Part shown: one piece after another, positions 11,901 to 22,300 of the stretch
How positions within the stretch are numbered: the first letter of the stretch is position 1
Layout of the letters: the number at the start of each line of letters is the position of its first letter
Source: Blastobasis lacticolella
Lineage: Eukaryota; Arthropoda; Insecta; Lepidoptera; Blastobasidae
Length of the DNA stretch: 64,000 nucleotides
Direction: 5' to 3'
Assembly: GCA_905147135.1 (NCBI GenBank)
Contig: LR990056.1
Span: 4,164,001 to 4,228,000 of the forward strand
Notes under the pieces: model-generated
The model's database searches: none
Told to the model about the DNA's origin: nothing
What the model saw: the letters and a program-made list of their open reading frames with translations, nothing else
Made by a program: the position numbers and the translations under genes

Positions 11901-14687
11901 CAGTTACAGCAACGTCTCACGCGCCGCTCGCCCTTTTGTAACAACAACTCGCGTGGGGCGCACAACCGTTGCTCAAATGCGAATGCGCGTGATTTGAACA
12001 ACCCTTAAGTAGATAATGGAACCTAGGGACCTGGTATGAATCTAATAGACTGTGAGGTTATCCTTCGTCGTCAAAAATATATATTGTGCGCCAGGTAGTG
12101 CACGGGCAGACCACTTTTTGTGGGTCTCCACGCGTAGCTATCACTATAAGTGGAATTCTACTTGTACTCGATAACGTACGATAACCTACGGCGCCCTCAC
12201 AGTCTATAAGGGCCTATAAATATCCCATGCTCCACAAAGGTGCAGAGGCGAACGGTTTCGGACATTAAAAATGCTCACCTTCCCCAGATCGTGGATCAAG
12301 CCGGTCAGGTGGAACCAGTCGTCGTCAGGGTGGTCCTGCCGGATCCTCTCGGCGGTCTGGAAGGCGTGCACGATGTTGGGCAGGTCCGTGTCCGGGTCCG
12401 ACTCGTCCACCAGCTCGTTCAGCTTGATCAGAGCATCCTTGATGGTCGACTTGAAGTGGTTGAACTTCATCCAGTTCTCGCGTTTTTCTATTGGGGAATG
12501 GGTTACGGAATTGGTATTAATTTTCATTGTTATAAAGGTTTCAAAGAGTGCAGGAATTTTTGCACCAATTTGGTACCAAAGTTTCTGTACACAATTGTAC
12601 TAGTTGGTAGATGTTAGTTCCACCACTGATTCAAGAAAAGGTACGTTTTATTGAGTTGCAGTACTGTTGTGATTAGGAAATGCCATTGTCGTTTGTTAAC
12701 AGAAACTGCGTACCTACATTACATTGCACTTTTGATAGAGCTGTGAATTTCACTCGTCTATTGTTAAAACACACCTGAGATAAATTCAGAAAAAGTTTTA
12801 AAAATCACGTTATCGTTCCATTTGTCTCGATTAACTTGACATTTCTCGGTAATACAACGCGAAAGAAACCTCTCAATGTGTAACACAACATTCTTCGGGG
12901 CGTCAAGATCCCGGTTGTGCTCTTGCGCGAGATGATTTGATGATTCAGGATTGGCAGATCAAGTAATTACAGTAGAGCGACTGCTATCTAACCTCAGTGA
13001 CCCTGTTAAAAAGGGAACCTGACAAGTATGAATCATGGTTACACATTCAGTCGTCTAAATGTGTAGGTATAATCACGTTTCCCTCACCATAAGAGCATCG
13101 GTGTGTGTTAAACTAATGTACTTACATAAATCAGTCCTCAGAAAATCATTGGTATCTACATGGCGTCCTGGGGATCAAACTCGGTGCATCTCGATAACGT
13201 TAGACACGCTAACCATAAGCCACCGTCGCTCATTTAGACTAAGTACCTCCTACCTACCTACTCAATAAAAAGTCATCGTCGATGGTTTTGTTTGCAAATG
13301 CACTGTACAGTGCAATCGTGGCGGACGTCACAACGCTCCATTGTGCCCATCCACGCGTGGCACTCCCGCGCAGCCAAGGTCATCAGCTCTTCCGATTGCC
13401 CTTGGGCTCGTGACTCGTGACACTTATAGAGGAAGCGAGCGATTCCGATGCGTTATTCTGTCCTTAGTGCGAATTGATATAGGAATAGGACGCTATTTCT
13501 TGACCAGAGGTGTTGATAGGTTTATTCTTGTCGATTAGTTACGTGATGAAGATATAGGTCATGGACTAAGTAAGGGGCTGGGGTACTGCGGAAGTTTTGG
13601 GGAAGATCTAGTAATGGGGTATGTAGGGTGTTGCAAAACAATTCGGTTTCTCATCCGAATACACATAAAATCGTAGAAATTAAGAGCTAGATTCCCTGCT
13701 GCTAGAGACTGTTGACGATAATTGATTGTCTAACTTGTTTGTTGCACACTACCTATATAGAGCAGGCTCTATCTAATATCTAGTCCTCTTGGATTTATTG
13801 TATCTCTCCGCCTTGGGCATTTCCTCCAGCAAATATCTGCACTGTGTTTCGGTTATTTGTGATCGCCCAATTCGGGTCTAGAAATTAGGGGAAACAGAGA
13901 CTATACTGGGGCTCAACCTGTTAGTTAGGTACAGTGTTCGTCACAGACACGTTAAGACACGTCATCATCTCCTAGACCAATCCCGGCTTCTGCCAGGCTC
14001 TGCTTACCTACACTTTTTCTCTTCGCCCGGTTTTCGACATTCGCGCATGATAAGCCGCATCTTTTTTTTTTATATATCGTACGGTTGGCAAACAGGCAAA
14101 CGGGTCACCTGATAGAAAGGTCACCACTGCTTATAGACACTAGCAACACCAAGGGTATCGCCAATGCATTGTCCACCTCTATAACACGAAGTATTAGTAT
14201 CTACTATACTAACGTTTAACCAGGTCCACGGTCATGTTGGTGTGCATGGTGTAGTAGGTCCTGCGCACGCGTTCCTTGATAGGATCAGCGTCGTCAATAG
14301 TGTAGTCGCGGAACGCGTCGATTGGCTTGTCGTTGAACATGGGTTCCGGGCGGAGCAGCTGCGATGGGTCGATCATCGATATTGGTCCCTTCTGGTGAGA
14401 AAAGGTTAAAAACTGATGTAACATTTGTCTGCCGTCGGGCCAAACCGTTACCCCGCTAGGTAGGGTCGATTAATGTACTAGACTGGTTACTTAAAATAAT
14501 TCTGAAAGTAAATTACGGTTTTTGGAACTGATCATCAACATCTTGGCGTTCAATCCCGGCTAAGCGCGGCACGCGAGGGCCCGGAGTCCGCCCCAGTGGT
14601 TTTTGGAACTATGGCACCTAATTGAAAAACCTTCATTATTTTCCGTTAATTGTAAGAAATATTAATGAAACTTACAGCTTCGGCCAT
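5932..14687 (-). CDS. MIOX: myo-inositol oxygenase, complete gene (7 coding exons)
   Basis: The enzyme cleaves myo-inositol with O2 to D-glucuronate at a mixed-valent di-iron site in the cytosol; it is the first step of inositol catabolism. Coding exons in order are 14687-14676, 14391-14214, 12487-12279, 9225-9083, 7314-7180, 6545-6450 and 6040-5932. Every intron is GT-AG, the phases agree, and the total is 882 nt (293 aa plus stop), close to the roughly 285 aa of animal MIOX. All iron ligands known from mammalian MIOX are present: His104, His129, Asp130, His202, His228 and Asp261. Family signatures visible are HAFQTAE, HDLGK, GEPQW, PHCGL and YHSFYPWH. The start is the only ATG that splices into exon 2 (MAEA then the KGPIS block). 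The donor after exon 4 (GTAGTG) and the donor after exon 2 (GTTAGT) are non-optimal but give the conserved reading. A second MIOX copy follows downstream on the same strand. Identification comes from recalled family sequence and is very secure. Confidence 0.95.
6090..6330 (-). mobile_element. C-terminal fragment of a retroelement-type protein in MIOX intron 6
   Basis: The minus strand reads a piece with ALKLFKDLSKKLIGTSGDLR and then GQRISISIQRGKVASFLGTI. I recognise this from a repeated protein tail found beside reverse transcriptases in many invertebrate genomes. It lies between MIOX exons 6 and 7 in the gene's own orientation and is not part of the MIOX frame. Confidence 0.5.
7315..9082. 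other. MIOX intron 4
   Basis: No gene seen. A short LINE-derived trace at about 8490-8560 (GGCTGGAAGAGATCGCC) is the only recognisable repeat; the rest is unassigned AT-rich sequence. Confidence 0.4.
10190..10415 (+). repeat. dispersed repeat D
   Basis: Contains GGTGAGTAAGGTTTCCAG, CCATGGGGTGGGGATTTGGG and GGTGACCACTTTCCATCAGG, ending in an A-rich run. A reverse copy is at 59708-59925 and partial copies at 14070-14190 (-) and 61720-61830 (+). Confidence 0.6.
10905..11160 (+). repeat. dispersed repeat C (retroelement tail)
   Basis: Shares GCCGTGTGGTGTCCGGCAGA, a segment on TCGTACAAGGCGATTAATG, and CCCGCCTGCCAAGCGTGGAG with copies at 28657-28900 (+), 20550-20800 (-), 39480-39725 (-) and parts at 2770-2960 and 45090-45270. 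It is a lepidopteran retroelement-tail repeat; the copies carry no intact gene. Confidence 0.6.
12046..12207. mobile_element. internally deleted MITE in MIOX intron 3
   Basis: Left end TAGACTGTGAGGTTATCCTT, right end complement (GGCGCCCTCACAGTCTATA) with TATCACTATAAGTGGAATTC internally. Same family as 53826-54161; it ends about 70 bp from MIOX exon 3. Confidence 0.6.
12895..13236 (-). mobile_element. tRNA-derived SINE, family A, near full length
   Basis: Head at the 13236 end and tail (complement of CCGGGATCTTGACGCC) at the 12895 end, in MIOX intron 2. The internal module around 12960-13020 is the one that reappears in the hairpin element at 34.4-35.9 kb. Confidence 0.65.
14553..14604 (-). 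mobile_element. SINE family A, tail fragment
   Basis: About 50 nt matching the complement of the family A tail (GGGCCCGGAGTCC side), in MIOX intron 1. A similar scrap of the body is at about 6825-6890 in MIOX intron 5. Confidence 0.5.
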
Positions 14688-14734
14688 CTTGGTAGGAAAT
14701 TGTACGGATCTCACAAACGAATTTCTAGGAAGTG

Positions 14735-14775
14735 ACTGAAAGAATAAGCGAGGTGGCGTCTTGTTGTGTTTTATA
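14735..14775 (-). promoter_or_regulatory. candidate TATA box and initiator of the complete MIOX gene
   Basis: Minus-strand TATAAAA lies at 14775-14769 and a TCAGTC initiator at 14739-14735, ahead of the ATG at 14687. The TATA-to-initiator distance is 38 nt, longer than the usual 30-31, so the real start may lie a few bases upstream of TCAGTC. Both MIOX copies therefore seem to be TATA-type genes, which is common for inducible or tissue-restricted metabolic genes. Confidence 0.4.
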
Positions 14776-16477
14776 TCTTTTCTTTGCACCGTAGATGTTT
14801 GGCGGTCGCTTTGAGGGATTATGACACTCACCTATCTTGATATCTCCCTAGATTAGACAAAAAAGTCCGCGCCCCTCCTGTGGTACGTAGGTACTTGATG
14901 CTGACATGTTTTGATGTAAATGAGATACTCTGGTACACGCGTTTAACATTAACAAAATAAAGAAACCGGTGAAGTGGTTACGGTAATTTTTGTGTTGTGA
15001 ATCATTCCATATCCCTGCAAGGCTAGCATAGGTGTGCCCGCGACATAGCTCGAGCCGCAATAGAGCACTTGTTTCCTTCTCTGAATACTAAGGTGAAAGA
15101 GATAGCAATATATATGTCGCACCTTTTCTCGATTGTCGGGGGCGAGAGCACACTTGTGCTAGCTCAGCTTTGCGTCTTTGGGTGATCGCACTGGTCTTGA
15201 ATGTGAGAAAGACCATCGGTATATGAAAGTATCAAGAAGAATATACGAGAATTCCATTGGCTGTCCGAACCCATGACTAAAGAACAGGACGGGACGGATC
15301 CAACCGCAGCCAGGCCCGAGACAGGGAGATGTCATATCTCCGAAACTGTACCACTACATTGGCTGTATACGGTACCATACCGATGCTCTATCAATTCGTA
15401 CAAACTCCTTCAAAATTAATAGGTTTTATCTAGTACCTATATTATCGCGTAACTAAGTAGGTACTGTAATTCCGTCAAATAATGAATGAGGAAGCAGCGA
15501 GAGAGATCTGTCAGGACCGAGAGAGTGGAACGGTTTGGGCTCGCCTGCTCCTGCGGGGAAAAGCCGTGACTTTATGTCTATGTACCTACCCACGTTTCTC
15601 CAAAACTTCGTATTTATTTATAACATGTTATTGTGCATTATAGGAGATTTCATAAATACAATACATATAGGTCCAATCGCTAAGAGCGAACTCTTCCAGG
15701 CAACCATGTCACGGAAACTGGTTAGTGCAAACTTTTTACAATCATGCTGTACGTTTGATTGTTATTTTCCATTGATAAATAGAGATAAATTATCTGGTGT
15801 GAACTCGAAAATGCGCAGTACAACAATAGAGAATTATAACGGTATCTAATCTCAAATTCTTACATCGACCATCACCTAGCATGCTCTTCATTACCCTCCT
15901 GTGTCAACTTATGTAATCAAACTTTAACTCCAGGGAATTTCCCAGGCATTATCTAGAACATAGGCAGTGTATAGCCGGCCTAGAGCATTACCTAAACTTT
16001 ATTCTAGTATACCTACTCGTAGCTACCTTTTAAATAATAATGATAAGAGTTAATATAATAATTATTAGACATTAAAAAAGCAGCAACGGGGTGGCAATCG
16101 GCTCCCGAGACTTTTTCAACCAGTCTCAGAGACTCAGACCTTAGTCAACCTCGCTTCGCCATCAGTACGATAGACAAACACATCACAAGTGGCGAGCTCG
16201 TTGCGGTGAAGTTCGCCTAGCCTCAAACAACGAAACTCATACACACACATCACATCACGCTTCCGAAGGCCTGCTGGAAGAGATTTCTTTTAGAAATAAG
16301 TAGCGCCTGTTGTGCCATTTATTACTTTGCCTGTTATTCGTTATGTATTTCCTGTGCACAATAAACTGTTAAATAAATAAAATAAATAAAAGGTGACCCA
16401 TCGAGTTTGCTGATCCTATTATCTGTCTTACAAGCACGCTGCCACTAGACCAGGGTTTGGCTCCTGACTTTTTTTAC

Positions 16478-16855
16478 TCGAGAGGGATGGTGCCTAATAG
16501 TTAAGGGGCTTGACCCGTACCCCACGGTACCGGATTCGAACCCCAGGCCGGCCGCCACGCACCAATGACTTTTATCTGAGTTTTGTATATTAATTGAATA
16601 TTAACCTTGACCGTAAGAAAAATGTTCTTACGATGAGGGAAAACATCTTGATGAAACTTGCACATTCAGGCGACAGAATATGTAACCATGATCCAATCTG
16701 GTCAGGTGCCCTGCACGTTAACAAGGTCACGGAGATCAGACGGCAGTAGCTTCACTGTAATTATCTGATCTGCCAAATCCTGGATCATGGTCAAAGCGGA
16801 CCTCGGGCCCTCGCGCGCGAGAGCACAACCGGGACATTAACGCCAAGATGACCAT
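16478..16855 (+). mobile_element. tRNA-derived SINE, family A, near full length
   Basis: The tRNA-like head (ATAGTTAAGGGGCTTGACCC, then GGATTCGAACCCC) is followed by the common body and the tail ending GGGACATTAACGCCAAGATG. It lies in the MIOX-SFSWAP intergenic region. Confidence 0.7.
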
Positions 16856-17125
16856 TTACAACTTCTGCCCGCCAGCCGTAGTCCAGTAGGTGAATGGTTA
16901 TTGGGATTGTGTAAGCACAACCAGGTTTGACGCTAGTATGCAATGTGGAACAACTTAGCCTATGCGCTTATTTACACCCGGCTAAATTCAGACGAAAAAA
17001 GCGTAAGAGCAAATTGGAATGTATTGCTGATAAAATAAGGTCCATTTTTGTATCACAGCGTTTAAAAAGCGGTACTACGCGTAACAAGTGACACAAACTA
17101 GTTTAGTCAAAAATAATAAACGAAG

Positions 17126-17518
17126 TTAGGAAAGTTGACCACGTAGGAAAGTGGAGGATAGAAATCGCCTTTTTTTATACCAGTAAGGTGGCAAAAAAGC
17201 TTGCAGACTGCCTGATGGTAAGCAGTCACCGCAGCCTATGGACGTTTGCAATACCCACGGCATCACCCACGCGTTGCCGACCCCGTAAAAACCGTTTAAC
17301 CCCATTCTTGAACTCCATCCATCCATGTTGTACTCTCCAGGGAAAACCTCTCCAGGTAGTTCATTCCACAACCTTAGTGTGCGTGGGAGAAAGGTGTGAG
17401 GATGAACTCCCTGTCGATGGCGAGCGGTGCGATGATAGAATGTAGCTGTAGGCATCATGACTTGAAGCCTTGAAGAGATAGTGTCCAGAACTAATGGTTT
17501 CCCAATTTTCTTATACAT
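17126..17518 (-). mobile_element. non-LTR retrotransposon 3' end (reverse transcriptase C-terminus)
   Basis: Minus-strand frame with RTARHRQGVHPHTFLPRTLR then LWNELPGEVFPGEYN, the conserved C-terminal tail of Jockey/CR1-like LINE ORF2 proteins, followed by a 3' UTR (complement of GGCAAAAAAGCTTGCAGACT). The same 3' UTR segment recurs without ORF at about 39920-39990, 50720-50790 and 51225-51330, so several 5'-truncated copies are present. Confidence 0.65.
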
Positions 17519-19119
17519 TTTGCCATATTAATAGTTCCGTAAATTAATGAATTGTCAGTATCTTGCATACCTATTCTGGTAAAGATGCGAGAGTCGATTA
17601 GTTAAAATACATTGAAACAAGTACATTTATAAAATTAAATATATTTAATGTGATAAATATAAAATTGAAACCTAATTTTCACATATACAATAAGTAATAA
17701 TTTGTACACTATAATTACTTTACTATGAAATAACAAAATTGAAGCTCAAACAACAAACAGGTCTTGGTTTTTACTAAAATCGATATTTATTACAGAGAAA
17801 AGGTACATATTATTTTTATTTTATTAAATTTCTATTTAGAAGCACAGAATGCTAACCACGATAGAACAGTTTCCCAAGCCAACAAAAGCCAATAAGTTGC
17901 TTATCTTATAGGTAACATTGGTAGCATTGGCATAGTACTTGATAGGTCTTAAGTAACAATACTCGAACATACTCGTACAACGCTTTTCATGCCTTTATTT
18001 TGTAAATATTTATGGTCCTTACAACTTTAACATAAGTATAAATAAAATCAGGTGAAAGTCTTTCGGCCCCTCCAATATTTTTACAATAGCAATTCTATGA
18101 ACAAAAGCTTGAAGGCGTCGGCCAAATTTCCTCAGAAATAAATACCGCATATTTACTTCGTTCCCTGTCCATGTAGTACGAAATACATATCAGATAAATG
18201 GCAAATTACACTATCAATATTTACACGCTCCACCAAGTAGGTATAATAAACTAAAATAAATTTAATAACCATTATTGTCTAGCCCACAGAGCACATCTGT
18301 TCCGAACAGGGGCTTATTATGCACTCATGAATGGACAATGGCAATTTTTTGACTTAATTCCGGATACGGTTTGCGCGACGATAATAACATTGTCTTTTGT
18401 CTTTGAAACGCAAAAACTATGTTATGAAACTTATTTAAAATAAATATTTTAATTTAAAAATTTGGAACGATTTTCTAGACTATAATAACGACAATTTAGG
18501 ATTACCATTAAACTGTGTTCAAAACACTGTTACACTGCACCTGTCAGTATTTTTGTTACATGAACCTTACGTGCTTCAATTGTAGATATTATGTGTAATT
18601 GTTTATAAAGTAGTAGGCGCAATTCACACAGTGGAGCCGGGACATGGACACGGACGATGGGCGCGGGTGAGCCATGGACGCTTGTCCAGAAATAGCCTAA
18701 TGCATGTTAAATAGTAACGCAGTCTATCTGTCTGTATATCGGTCTATATGTCATCACGCAATGGATTTGAATACGGTGTTCACGATTGGAAGGTTTATAT
18801 GTTACCAATGGACCCGGCGCGACTTCGTTCGCGTACACCCACTTTACCCCTACGTACCCTTTTTTGTTGCTTATAAACCTTCGTCTTGAATCTCTCTATC
18901 TATTGTTAAAAACCGCATTAAACCACCGTTTCATAGTTTAAAAGATCTAAGCGTACATAGATACATAGGGACAGACAGACGCGACTTTGTTTTAAACGCC
19001 GAGAACACTCATGCGAAACCTGGGCGGATCGCAAGTTCTGTATAAAGTCATGGCCGTGCCCTGATCCCGGCGTCTCTGTGTGCGTTGCGACATGGAGCAA
19101 AAATAAAATTATCAGAATC

Positions 19120-19125
19120 TTTATT
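19120..19125 (-). terminator. candidate polyadenylation signal of SFSWAP
   Basis: Minus-strand AATAAA about 215 nt past the TGA at 19340. The surrounding sequence also resembles the 3' tail of a dispersed repeat, so this may belong to a mobile element. Confidence 0.3.
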
Positions 19126-19339
19126 GAGCAAGTAATTAGTCATAGACAATTAATCAAGCTGGAGGTAAAATGGACGTTACTTAACCTGTGCTATACCACC
19201 AGCAAAGAAAATATTAATTTCTTGTATGAATAGGACCTAAGGCAAGTGGTGACATCCATAGCACGGCCGTGAACTGCAACTGAAGTCGGTTCTATTGTCA
19301 GGAAGTCCTACTTGCCACGAGAAAGACATAATTTCCCCA

Positions 19340-22300
19340 TCAAGAAGTCTCGTAGTCACCGTTTTTGGACTCGACCGAGTCTTCTTCGCTATCGCTGGAC
19401 CACTCGCCCTCGCTGTATTCCCTATCTTCCTTCTTCTTCTTCCTTACAATGGTGACCTCCTCGTCGTCGGACGAAGAGTCTTGCCGTGTACTGTGCTGCG
19501 TGTCTTCTACGTTTTGTAATGCTGTGGAGGAAAGGTGAGTTGTCAAAGAGTTGACCTCGATAGGTGGTAAGTACTCTGTCAAGTCTGAGGAGTCTGCTTG
19601 GGTGAGTACCTCCGGGTTATGTATTTCCGCCGCCAAGCAACAATGCTTGCATTGTTGTGTTCCAGTTTGAAGGATAAGGTAGCCAGCGCAATTATAGGCA
19701 TGAGACTATTCATCTTAGTCCTTACGGGTGACAGTCACCATACCATCACGTGGGCTGTCTGCCCGGTTGCCACTGCGTAGCATAAATTAAATCTAGTTCC
19801 GGAATTCTCGAAGCGTCTGGCTGAGGTCGAGCTGTCTGCTCGTCTGTCACTGATCTAGATTCTAACAAACCTAGCTGGAAGTTTCCGCAGCGTCTGGCTG
19901 AGGTCGAGGTCCGGTGGCAGCGATAGGTCGCGAGCGAGATCGCTTTTATCTAAACATGCTAAGCCCCACTCACATGCACCGCTGCAACCTCTAGCCAAGA
20001 TGCAAATTGCTTCGGAGCGATGTTATTGCGATTACAGATCGGAAGTTGCGGGCTTACATTACGGTATCAGGAAAGAGGCCCCGCGGGCGACCCAAGGAGC
20101 TATGGATTGACATCGCTGAGTCGAATGCGAGAGCCAACGGCTTACAACGAGAGGATACCGAAGACCGGGCGAAGTGGAGAAGATTGAGTGGGAAAGCGGA
20201 CCCTGGCAGAGGCCGGGATAAGCACTAGGACGATGATGACTTGCGGGCTTACATTCGGCCAGCTTCGCAACGTTTGCATTACAAGCGCTGGCCGAACATC
20301 ACGTGGGCTGTCTGCTGGCTTACCTAGCTGGTCCGTGGGCGATGCGTTCCTAAGTTCCCTCAGCGTCTGGCTGAGGTCGAGGTCTGGCGGCAGCGGGTGG
20401 TCCCGCGGGGGCGAGCCGGCGCGCGGCCGCCGCCGCCGCGACCTGCGTTTCTCCTTCTTGCGCTTCTTCTTTTTCGCACTGGGGGGAGAGGGATGGAGTT
20501 AGGTAAAGAGTTGGTAATAGACGACACGGAAATCAAAGTAAGATCATCATCACAGCCCATCACAGGCTACTGCAGGACTTAGGGCCTCTGCAAGGGTTTT
20601 GTAAAAATTCCATAATCTCCACAGTTGGCAAACGAGTTGGAGTTCGCAGTTTTATAAATATAACAATGAAAAATGCTGCTGCCCATTTTCCAGCCTATAG
20701 AGACTAGATATTTTGTTTTGGAAATATTAATCGTCTTATATGAATCCATGAGTGTAAAGGATTGGTGCAATTCTACTCTGCCGAATACCACACAGCCACA
20801 AAGTAAGATATAGAAATGCGCTGCGAAAAACTATTGGGAATCCATGTCGCCTCTTCGGCCCCTACTGCGCATAACTGTGCTACTGTGCAATAACTATCAG
20901 TTGTTAGATACCATGGGCAAAGGATGGCTATCGGGCCATCTGCATTGTGAAGTCACGCGCGCATAGGACTATAGATAGATAAATTATTTATTGCTCACAC
21001 ATGAATAATTACATTAAAAAGTTCCGACAAAAACCATAACTAGTTGTGGGCAAAGGCGGCCTTATCGCTGCAAGCGATCTCCACCAGGCAACCTATTATA
21101 CTACTTAAGTATCTTATTTTGATTTCCGTGATGGACGGATATTACGGCCGGTTTAGATCTAAATATAGAATACGCGCAAGATTTGCTTGCACTCAGGCAT
21201 GGTATCCGTGTCGCTGGTTTTGTTGGTAGTTGCTCTTGGCTGACTTAAATTTAGTTATATTTCCGGCCGCGAGAAAAGTGACAGTTACCTTTACTTATCC
21301 CTTAACTAGCGACCCATCCCGGCTTCGCACGGGTAGTAACCTTAACCAATTATACACCTAAACCTTCCTCATGAATCACTGTCATGAAGCGGCGTGGGAC
21401 TTTGTTCTATAATATGTAGTGATTATAGAGTAGCTGCAACCTAAATGCAAGGATCGTAGATGTTTCAGAAAAAAAGTTACTTACGACACTAATACTTACG
21501 CCGTTCTCTAAATAATGAATGATAATGGACACGATTCAAAACTTATGCTCAGTGTGGGTGAACGCGACAGTAAATGAATATTTAGTAACAGTAAACAAGA
21601 AGGCATGTCGTCTCACCTGTCGTAGTCGGACTCATCATTTTCCTCGGAAGACCTGTAACGTCGAAAGAAAGCTTTATAACCACGATACTTTAGAGATATT
21701 TACAGTTCTATTTTTGTATCACGCCTTTTGAAAAGCGAAGCGACGCGTAACATAATTTAAGTGATACGAAAATGGACTTGGATTCTATGAGTAATACTTC
21801 CACTTTGACTAGCTCTCGCGTTTTTCGCTTCTTAATTTAGTCGACTGAAATTAGCCATGTAATAAGCGCATAATGTTTTAAGTTCAGTTGCACATCATAA
21901 AAAAACATGGTTGATTTTCCCTTGCAACAATATTCTGAGTTGTAAAGGCGACCTTAGCGGCATTCTTGATACATGACAAGTTTGGTCAAAACTGAGAGAC
22001 CGTTTTCTTGGCTCCAAGAGCGTAAGTGCATTATCACTATAAGAATGTTTTTAGCCAAGTTTTAAGTTCCTCAAAAGCACTATATGACGAGTTAGGAAAG
22101 TGTCAAGTTTGAAAAAGACATGTTTAAGGAAATAGCGTAGTTGATAAATTTGACCATATTTGTCGCGGTTACAATAAAACATTAATTGACTTGCATGACA
22201 CCCGTACAGACAACTAGTTCAATGAAAAAGCAACAAAAATAAATTACCTGTACTTTCTTCGCTTGCTTTTCCTGTGCCCTTTCTCGCCGTTATCTTCGTG

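Larger units (their letters stand above)
14776..19119. other. MIOX to SFSWAP intergenic region
   Basis: No coding exon recognised. It holds a family A SINE (16478-16855), a LINE 3' end (17126-17518), an AT-rich stretch (17520-18600) and a repeat tail at about 18800-19000 that recurs inverted at 30690-30860 and 62480-62630. The 15535-15849 open frame matches nothing I know. Confidence 0.5.

Noticed and set aside
12240..12617. Overlapping plus-strand open frames of 110-125 codons
   Set aside because: They are antisense shadows of MIOX exon 3, whose minus-strand product is unmistakable.
15535..15849. 104-codon plus-strand open frame in the MIOX-SFSWAP interval
   Set aside because: No known motif, AT-biased codons, no splice or promoter support; length is within chance expectation.
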